Positions 58,070-64,000 of a stretch of 64,000 bases of DNA are shown here, in pieces. The notes beneath the pieces are model-generated. The model searched no databases. It saw nothing but the letters and a program-made list of their open reading frames with translations, and was not told where the DNA came from. The position numbers and the translations under genes are program-made. Location: assembly GCF_002076895.1 (NCBI RefSeq), contig NZ_CP020465.1, positions 3,844,001 through 3,908,000 on the forward strand, in the 5' to 3' direction. The DNA is from Cognaticolwellia beringensis (GTDB lineage: Bacteria; Pseudomonadota; Gammaproteobacteria; Enterobacterales; Alteromonadaceae). Each line of letters begins with the position of its first letter. Positions within the stretch are counted from its first letter, which is position 1.

Positions 58070-58099
58070 AAAAATAGCCCCTAACGCAAGCGCTAGGGG
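58070..58099 (-). terminator. Terminator of the TonB-dependent receptor gene
   Basis: On the minus strand CCCCTAGCGC pairs with GCGTTAGGGG (one mismatch), followed by CTATTTTTC. It lies between the receptor stop and the PuuA-like start. Confidence 0.75.
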
Positions 58100-58116
58100 A
58101 AGTAAACGTAGGGAAA

Positions 58117-60405
58117 TTAAAAGGTCATATCAAAGCTGACACCAACGGTGCGAGGTTTGGCTGGCCAAACAAAAGTATTCACTAAACCAAAACCATTTTT
58201 GTTATCGGCATCAGCATTTTCCCAACCACGTTCATAGTAGTCAGCATCGGTAACGTTATCGATGTATAAGCTTACTGACCAATCGTCATTGCTTTCAAAC
58301 ATGGCACGTAAACCAAGCTCATTCCAACTATCAACTTTAGCTGTTTCATAGTTACCTGGGCCACCATAGATTTCACTTTGGTAAACCCATTTAGCCATTA
58401 AGGTTACTATACCGCTGTCCATGTAATGGAAATAAGAAGTAACTAATGAGCCGCTTAACTCAGGCGCCATGGGTAATTTATTACCTAAAGTTCCGTCACC
58501 AGCTTCTATTTCTTTAGTTATTTCACTGTCCATCCAGGCACCAGCCACTCGTAAATCCCAATTATCAGTTGGTGTCCAATGCAGGTCAGCTTCTATACCG
58601 TGATTTTTTGCTTCACCAACGTTTTTAACAAGCTGTGAACCACTTTCAAAAATTATCATTTGTAAGTCTTGATAATCATAAGTGAAGTAAGCAAGGTTTA
58701 GTTGCATAGAATTGTCTAGCAACATCATTTTACTACCAATTTCATAACTGGTTGTTGTTTCAGGTTCAAAAGCAAGGGGTTCACTACCTGCCGCTAACGG
58801 CCCGCCGTATTCTTGTGAACCATCATTCATAATACCAAAGGTAGAATAACCACCTGATTTATAACCTTTAGCCGCATTGGCGTACACATTAATGTCGTCA
58901 GTTAATTCATATACAGCGGCAATTCGTGGAGTAAAATCTGACCAAGTATCTTTGGCTTGAACTGGACCGTCTGTGTACCATTCAAATACAAAGGTATTGC
59001 CTAATGCTCCACCAGAATCTAACACTTCAATGCTCATATCTTTAGTATCTTCGGTGTAGCGTCCACCTAAGGTTAAGTCGAGTTTTTCGGTGGCTTGCCA
59101 AGTAATATCACCGTAAATAGACCAACCTGTGTTCTTTAATATATCTATATTGGTTTCAGGTTTGTTAGTCAGTAAGTCTGAAGGGTTGATATCATCTTCC
59201 CAGTAGGTTTCCCAGTTTACGTCATCACAACCTGCAGCAGGACCATCAAAGTCTGTAGAATCGGTTAGAGAAACCGCTTTACATAATGCATCTTCATCGT
59301 AAGAGTTAATAAAAGTTGCATCAATATCTTCTTGATAAACACTAGCACCTATAAACCAATTGATTGTACCATCACCTTGATAGTTTAATCTTAATTCTTG
59401 GCTAGCATAATCAACAGTTTGATCTTGCCCGTAATTATTAATTAACTCGGGTTGTGCATCAAAATCTTCTAAATAAGCAAAGTCATAAGTTTTATAGCCT
59501 GTAATAGAAGTTAATAAGTATTCATCAGATAAGGTAAATTCGACGTTGGCTTGTAATGAAAGTATTTCACCTCGGTCATAACCTTTATCATTGCCGTAAT
59601 CTATATTGACTTTATCTTCAGCTACAGCACTGATTTCAGTCCAGTACACGGAAGGGTCTTGTTCTCTATCTTCATAGGTTGCACGAAAAACAGCGTCTAC
59701 ATCATCACCTTCATAGCGAAGCGATAAACGAGTAGAGCTTATTTCACTAGCACCAAGATCACCGCCACCAGCAATATTTTCTAACCAAGCACCTTTAGAG
59801 ATAAAATTTCCAGCTGCGCGAAAGTACCAATTTTCAGATAAAGGTATATTCACCATACCTGTTACTTCTTGAGTATCAAATTGGGCAACAGTTACCCCTA
59901 TTTTCGCTTCAAAGTCAGAAATAGGTTTGTTGGTGGTAATATTAATACCACCAGCGATAGCGTTACGACCGAATAAAGTGCCCTGTGGACCTTTAACAAC
60001 TTCAGCGCGTTCCATATCGTAAAATGACATTTGAACACCGCCATTACGACCTGACCATAAGCCATCAGTAAAAATAGCAACTGATGGGTCGCCACCGATA
60101 CCAAAGTCATTGGTACCTATGCCACGAATTGAAAGCGCATCAATAAAGCTGTCTTCTGTTTTACCGTTAAAGCCGGGTGTTAAATCAACCAAACCGCGCA
60201 CGTCTTCTATACGGAGTTGATCCATCATGTCACCATTAAAGGCTGATACTGCTACCGGTACATCTTGCACAGACTGCGTACGTTTTTGTACTTGAACTTC
60301 GATCACTTCTATTTCACTTGCTACTGCATTGTTTAAGCCTAAAGCCAGAACCAATGGCGATAGTTTAAATAAATGAGGAGCAATGAGCGCGGTTTTCAGA
60401 TTCAT
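58117..60405 (-). CDS. TonB-dependent outer membrane receptor
   Basis: A 762-residue precursor with signal peptide (1-30, ending AVAS). The TonB-box-like segment and plug (about 33-170) contain VIEVQVQKRTQSVQDVPVAV, SIRGIGTNDFGIGGDPSVAI and VVKGPQGTLFGRNAIAGGIN. A 22-strand barrel follows and ends in the YYERGWENADADN region and terminal VGVSFDMTF with C-terminal Phe. The plug style is the broad receptor group used for organic nutrients as well as iron complexes. Its location between the PuuA-like gene and an APC permease suggests uptake of the amine substrate or a larger precursor; that is inference. Confidence 0.92.
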   Translation of the reverse strand: MNLKTALIAPHLFKLSPLVLALGLNNAVASEIEVIEVQVQKRTQSVQDVPVAVSAFNGDMMDQLRIEDVRGLVDLTPGFNGKTEDSFIDALSIRGIGTNDFGIGGDPSVAIFTDGLWSGRNGGVQMSFYDMERAEVVKGPQGTLFGRNAIAGGINITTNKPISDFEAKIGVTVAQFDTQEVTGMVNIPLSENWYFRAAGNFISKGAWLENIAGGGDLGASEISSTRLSLRYEGDDVDAVFRATYEDREQDPSVYWTEISAVAEDKVNIDYGNDKGYDRGEILSLQANVEFTLSDEYLLTSITGYKTYDFAYLEDFDAQPELINNYGQDQTVDYASQELRLNYQGDGTINWFIGASVYQEDIDATFINSYDEDALCKAVSLTDSTDFDGPAAGCDDVNWETYWEDDINPSDLLTNKPETNIDILKNTGWSIYGDITWQATEKLDLTLGGRYTEDTKDMSIEVLDSGGALGNTFVFEWYTDGPVQAKDTWSDFTPRIAAVYELTDDINVYANAAKGYKSGGYSTFGIMNDGSQEYGGPLAAGSEPLAFEPETTTSYEIGSKMMLLDNSMQLNLAYFTYDYQDLQMIIFESGSQLVKNVGEAKNHGIEADLHWTPTDNWDLRVAGAWMDSEITKEIEAGDGTLGNKLPMAPELSGSLVTSYFHYMDSGIVTLMAKWVYQSEIYGGPGNYETAKVDSWNELGLRAMFESNDDWSVSLYIDNVTDADYYERGWENADADNKNGFGLVNTFVWPAKPRTVGVSFDMTF

Positions 60406-60786
60406 AGTTAGGCCTATTATGTTTATATTTAAGTTTATATTTCACTGCGTCATAACTTCAAAAGCGTTAGACACTGTGTATGTAATTGTTATTATGTCGT
60501 TGTTTTAATTTTATTCAAAATTAGAATAAATAAATTACAGATAACCGAACATACCCCTATCGCGTTAGAGTTAGATAAAGGATGATAATTGAGCTATAAA
60601 ACTAAGTTTTGTAAAAAATATTTACCTTCAAATATCCCCCTATAGGGGTAACTTAATCAAGGCTTTTTTATGTAAGACTGAATGACTAACAAAAATATAA
60701 CTATAAATAGTTAAACGGCTATTTTTATTCAAACAACCTAAAGTCAGCCGACGATAGCTAATTAACTTCATAGAAGAGAAAGATTT
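60406..60786. promoter_or_regulatory. Divergent promoter region of receptor and permease with a CCCCTATAGGGG palindrome
   Basis: The 381-bp spacer has a 12-bp perfect palindrome CCCCTATAGGGG at 60637-60648 (extended as TATAGGGGTAA on one side) and a half-site ATACCCCTAT at 60551-60560. These resemble a dyadic operator for a LuxR-type or similar dimeric regulator. No gene is seen. Confidence 0.6.
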
Positions 60787-62172
60787 ATGACAAAAAAAAT
60801 ATTGGGGAAAAAAGATCTGGTGCTTTTTACCGTATCAGCCATTCTGCTTTTAGATACTTTAGCTTCAGCCGCCTCAGTTGGAGTATCTAGCATTTTTTGG
60901 TGGTTATTTCTTAGTGTAATATTCTTTATTCCTATTGCGCTCATCAGTGCTGAAATGTCATGTTCATACCCCGCACAAGGTGGTATATACGCATGGATTA
61001 AAACTGCTTATGGTAGTCGTTGGGCAGCCCGAGCATCCTGGAGTTACTGGATTAACACTGCGGTGTGGATCCCGGCTATTTCTATTTTATTTGCTGGCAT
61101 ATTTAAGCAAATGTTTTTTCCTGACTTAAGCCTTTATGGCCAAATAGGTATTGGACTTTTACTTACTTGGATTACGGTTATTGTCAATATTGTTAGCTTA
61201 GATGTTGGTAAACTGATACCTGATACCGGTGCTATTTTTAAAATAGTTATTTTTATTGTTATCATTGTTGGTGCCTTTAACTACGTCGATGAACATGGCA
61301 TGGCTAATGAATTTACCATGGCAGCCCTTAAACCTGATTGGCAAGCCAGTTTTCAATATATTCCGGCAATTATTTACGGCATGTTAGGCTTTGAATTAGT
61401 CAGCGCTAGTAGCGAAGAAATGAAAGACCCTGCGCGAGATATGCCAAAAGCCGTACTTATTTCTGCTCTTATTATTATTGTACTTTATGTATTAGGTACA
61501 GTTGCAATGTTAGCCGCCATTCCTGCTCAAGACATTAATCTTGTTGAAGGGTTAATGGACACCTTATATCTTCTATTTGGTCAATCGCCGGCTGGAAAAA
61601 CCTTTGCGATGGCACTGGGCGTTATGGCATTGTTTACCTTTTTCTCTAATGGTGTAACTTGGGCATTAGGGTGTAATCGTGCTGCTGCAGAAGCCGCTAA
61701 AACCGGTGAGCTTCCGGCTATTTTCGGCTTAATGAGTAAAAAATCTGGCACACCTTTAGGCGCTAGTATTATGATGGGATTAGTCAGTACAGGTACCATC
61801 GTGCTTTACGGTGTTCTAGCCGGTTCGAATGAAGATTTATTCTGGTCATTATTTGCTTTTAGCGCGGTTATCTTTATGTTGCCATATATCGGCATGCTAC
61901 TTGCATTTGTGAAAGCCCGCGTAGAACATCCAAATCATTCTCGCCCATATAAAATACCTGGTGGATTATTCTTTGCACGTTTATCAGCTTATTCGTGTAT
62001 ATCAGTATTAAGCTTTGCCATTGTGTTATTTATCTATTCTCCTGAAGAAGGTATGCAATGGTCGGTATTTATAGGGGTTGTTGTAACGTTAATTATTGGC
62101 GAGTTGGCAATTAACTCAGCTGAAAAGACCAAGGCTGTAGCAAAAGGGAAGTTGGGATTGATTAACGATTAA
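60787..62172 (+). CDS. APC superfamily amino acid/polyamine permease
   Basis: A 461-residue inner-membrane transporter with about 12 helices. APC hallmarks are KDLVLFTVSAILLLDTLASAA in helix 1 (10-30), the SCSYPAQGGIYAWIKTAYGS loop after helix 2 (59-78), and IYGMLGFELVSASSEEMKDPARDMPKAV (helix 6 and following, about 197-224, shown here in two parts GMLGFELVSASSEEMKDP and ARDMPKAV). Its family includes glutamate:GABA and polyamine transporters. Context suggests import of the amine delivered by the adjacent TonB receptor. GAAGAGAAAG precedes the ATG. Confidence 0.9.
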   Translation: MTKKILGKKDLVLFTVSAILLLDTLASAASVGVSSIFWWLFLSVIFFIPIALISAEMSCSYPAQGGIYAWIKTAYGSRWAARASWSYWINTAVWIPAISILFAGIFKQMFFPDLSLYGQIGIGLLLTWITVIVNIVSLDVGKLIPDTGAIFKIVIFIVIIVGAFNYVDEHGMANEFTMAALKPDWQASFQYIPAIIYGMLGFELVSASSEEMKDPARDMPKAVLISALIIIVLYVLGTVAMLAAIPAQDINLVEGLMDTLYLLFGQSPAGKTFAMALGVMALFTFFSNGVTWALGCNRAAAEAAKTGELPAIFGLMSKKSGTPLGASIMMGLVSTGTIVLYGVLAGSNEDLFWSLFAFSAVIFMLPYIGMLLAFVKARVEHPNHSRPYKIPGGLFFARLSAYSCISVLSFAIVLFIYSPEEGMQWSVFIGVVVTLIIGELAINSAEKTKAVAKGKLGLIND

Positions 62173-62194
62173 TAAAATTAGATAGTGATAGATT

Positions 62195-62227
62195 AGACCA
62201 ACTTAATTGTAAGTTGGTCTTTTTTTT
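62195..62227 (+). terminator. Terminator after the permease gene
   Basis: Stem GACCAACTTA / TAAGTTGGTC with loop ATTG and eight T. Confidence 0.93.
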
Positions 62228-62367
62228 CATTCAATCATCAGATTAACTTCTTTCAAATAATATAAATATTAATTTTCAGTATGTATTCACATGAACGGGT
62301 AATGGCTATAAGGCATACACCTGGTACTTTTTCTACCATATTCACTAATTAATAAGTCATAAACAAC

Positions 62368-62401
62368 TCGATAAATACATCGAAATTGAAGTATTTATCG
62401 A
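62368..62401 (-). terminator. Hairpin after lhgO
   Basis: Perfect 11-bp stem TCGATAAATAC / GTATTTATCGA with a 12-base loop, 9 bp beyond the lhgO stop. No strong T-run on the minus strand. Confidence 0.6.
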
Positions 62402-62409
62402 TTTACAAC

Positions 62410-63642
62410 TTAGACCATTGTTTGATCTACTTCATTAGATGCATTTACACAGAAGTGCTGATTTACTTTATCAACAATATAGCCACCAATCGGAATTGCT
62501 GAAGTCGCTGCAGGAGACGGAGCATTGCAGACATTAATTGTTCGTTTACTGTTAGCAAACAAAAAGTCATGTACTAAGCTACCATCTTTCATCACTGCTT
62601 GGGCACGAATACCGGCAGGATATGGGCTTAAATCTGATAATGCTATTGATGGACAATATTTTTGCACTAGCTTTAAATAGCCACGCTTAAAGAGTGAATT
62701 TTTGAACTCAGTGATTCCAGATCTTAGGTTTTGACTAAGTACTTTCCAAAAACCTGAAAACATGACCATTTCTTTAATATCACGAAGGTTTACATTGACT
62801 TTTCCGTAGCCCTCGCGTTTAAAACCCAGTACTGCATTCGGTCCAACCGTTACACTACCATCAATCATCCTTGTTAAATGCACACCTAAAAAAGGTAAAT
62901 CCGGGTCTGGAATAGGGTATATCAGGTGATTAACAATGTTGTTTTTATTCGCGGGTAACTGAAAGTACTCACCACGAAATGGTACAATTTGAAAGTCCAC
63001 AGGGATCTTTAACATTTTGACTACGCGATCGGCCATTAAGCCTGAGCAAGTAATTAAATATTGGCAAGAAAAGTCTCCTACCGTGGTACTGACGGTGACG
63101 TTATCAGCGGTTTCAGCGAGATTGGTGACTTGCGTGTTTAATTTATATTCTCCGCCCAAAGATTTAAAAACTTGCGCCATCTGAATGGTAATTAACTGGT
63201 AATCGACAATACCAGTAGATTTAACCAAAATAGCACCTAGCCCGGTGATATTTGGCTCACAAACTTTTAACTGCTGTTGGTTTAATAACTCTACCTCAAG
63301 ATTATTTTCTTGGCAGCGTTTATAAAGCGCCTCCATGCGATTTACTTCTAATTCATTAGTGGCAACCAATAACTTTCCGCATTGATTAAAGGGAATATTA
63401 TATTGCTGGCAAAAATTAATTGTCGCCTGCACACCTTCAAGACAAAACTTAGCCTTTAAACTCCCAGGTTCGTAATAAACGCCAGCATGAATTACTCCGC
63501 TATTATGACCAGTTTGATGTGTAGCAAATTCACTTTCTTTTTCTAGTAATAGTATTTTTTTATCGGGGTAGCGTTGCTGTAGTTGCCAAGCTGTTGATAC
63601 ACCAACAATACCACCACCAATGATGATGTAGTCATAGATCAT
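62410..63642 (-). CDS. lhgO: L-2-hydroxyglutarate dehydrogenase/oxidase LhgO
   Basis: An FAD enzyme that oxidises L-2-hydroxyglutarate to 2-oxoglutarate. The 410 residues start with the FAD fold YDYIIIGGGIVGVSTAWQLQ (3-22) and ILLLEKESEFATHQTGHNSG, the His-rich segment of the family, then GVIHAGVYYEPGSLKAKFC. YLITCSGLMADRV, VPFRGEYFQL and HLTRMIDGSVTVGPNAVLGF also match LhgO. It lies 16 bp downstream of the CsiD gene, the same pairing as E. coli csiD-lhgO, completing glutarate oxidation to 2-oxoglutarate. Confidence 0.94.
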   Translation of the reverse strand: MIYDYIIIGGGIVGVSTAWQLQQRYPDKKILLLEKESEFATHQTGHNSGVIHAGVYYEPGSLKAKFCLEGVQATINFCQQYNIPFNQCGKLLVATNELEVNRMEALYKRCQENNLEVELLNQQQLKVCEPNITGLGAILVKSTGIVDYQLITIQMAQVFKSLGGEYKLNTQVTNLAETADNVTVSTTVGDFSCQYLITCSGLMADRVVKMLKIPVDFQIVPFRGEYFQLPANKNNIVNHLIYPIPDPDLPFLGVHLTRMIDGSVTVGPNAVLGFKREGYGKVNVNLRDIKEMVMFSGFWKVLSQNLRSGITEFKNSLFKRGYLKLVQKYCPSIALSDLSPYPAGIRAQAVMKDGSLVHDFLFANSKRTINVCNAPSPAATSAIPIGGYIVDKVNQHFCVNASNEVDQTMV

Positions 63643-63658
63643 AATAAATTCCTATTCG

Positions 63659-64000
63659 TTACGGCTTTAGTTTCGCATTTTCATAATATGCGCCACGCTG
63701 GCGTAATAATTCACGATAAAGCCCTTTATCAGCGACAAATTTATCACGACCATGAAGCCAAACATGGTTATTCATGACTAACATACTGCCAACAGGAACT
63801 CGTACATTGAAAGTGTTTTCCTCAGCTTCCAATGAGTTGCCCATTTCATATAAATACTGTCCTTGTCGCATATTTAAGGGTTCGGCAAATTGATCGATAT
63901 AAAGCATTTTAGGTCTGCCATTTTGATCTTCTTCGAAAAACACCGGATGTTGCATTTTATAAGTAATATTTTTACTGGCTGGAGGTGCCCATTGAATATC
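63659..64000 (-). CDS. glaH: Glutarate 2-hydroxylase CsiD/GlaH (5' part cut by window edge)
   Basis: An iron/2-oxoglutarate-dependent dioxygenase that hydroxylates glutarate to L-2-hydroxyglutarate. Only the C-terminal ~113 residues are in the window; the frame is open through base 64000, so the ATG at 63955 is internal. Features are MLYIDQFAEPLNMRQGQYL, VPVGSMLVMNNHVWLHGRDKF with an iron-ligand His and the 2-oxoglutarate-binding Arg, and RELLRQRGAYY. Paired with lhgO it forms the terminal part of lysine/cadaverine degradation via glutarate. In E. coli this operon is induced by carbon starvation; here the promoter is outside the window. Confidence 0.93.
   Translation of the reverse strand, partial: DIQWAPPASKNITYKMQHPVFFEEDQNGRPKMLYIDQFAEPLNMRQGQYLYEMGNSLEAEENTFNVRVPVGSMLVMNNHVWLHGRDKFVADKGLYRELLRQRGAYYENAKLKP

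Noticed and set aside
1..64000. tRNA/rRNA genes, CRISPR arrays, insertion sequences, prophage, defence systems
   Set aside because: Looked for by eye on both strands; no clover-leaf 3' ends, regular spacer arrays, transposases, integrases or known defence genes were found. A covariance-model scan would be needed to exclude a tRNA formally.

Overview
The window is chromosomal DNA from a marine gammaproteobacterium of the Alteromonadales. Its low GC content, frequent TTG/GTG starts, gene order and protein sequences best fit the Colwelliaceae (Colwellia or Thalassotalea type). This placement is an inference from gene content, not from a marker-gene search. I see no prophage, transposase, CRISPR array, rRNA or tRNA.

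Left part (1-15.6 kb): queF (cut by the window edge) and syd are divergent. A variable stretch follows: a small coiled-coil protein, a DUF3192 lipoprotein, a DUF3300 protein, a PepSY / PhoP-like / PhoQ-like operon, a pair of ~100-bp direct repeats, a DUF1499 membrane protein, a choice-of-anchor-H surface protein with a GlyGly-CTERM-like tail, a GNAT acetyltransferase and an SMR exporter. At 10.68-10.98 kb lies an unannotated CsrB-type regulatory RNA with 17 GGA motifs, a perfect GacA/UvrY box upstream and a strong terminator. Beyond it are DUF805, DUF3301, DUF3549 and truC. The order queF-syd ... csrB ... truC matches the E. coli csrB neighbourhood, with about 9 kb of other genes between syd and csrB.

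Centre (15.9-43.1 kb): the conserved core. map-glnD-dapD run on the minus strand, and rpsB-tsf-pyrH-frr-uppS-cdsA-dxr-rseP-bamA-skp-lpxD-fabZ-lpxA-lpxB-rnhB-dnaE-accA-tilS on the plus strand. It covers translation, UMP synthesis, isoprenoid and phospholipid synthesis, outer-membrane assembly, lipid A, replication and the first step of fatty acid synthesis. Six of these genes use GTG or TTG starts.

43-51 kb: housekeeping and accessory genes (sstT, PhnA-like protein, an isoprenylcysteine-methyltransferase-like membrane protein, DUF885 and M28 peptidases, GNAT, YaeQ).

Right part (51-64 kb): a catabolic island that looks dedicated to a diamine/polyamine or lysine-derived amine. It has an SDR, an aldehyde dehydrogenase, a PuuD-like gamma-glutamyl amide hydrolase, a class III aminotransferase, a LuxR-type regulator, a PuuA-like glutamine-synthetase homologue, a TonB-dependent receptor, an APC permease and the glutarate pair LhgO / CsiD (the last cut by the window end). 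Together they could take up an amine, glutamylate, transaminate, oxidise and deglutamylate it, and send a five-carbon product through glutarate and L-2-hydroxyglutarate to 2-oxoglutarate. Repeated DNA motifs in the divergent promoter regions suggest shared control.
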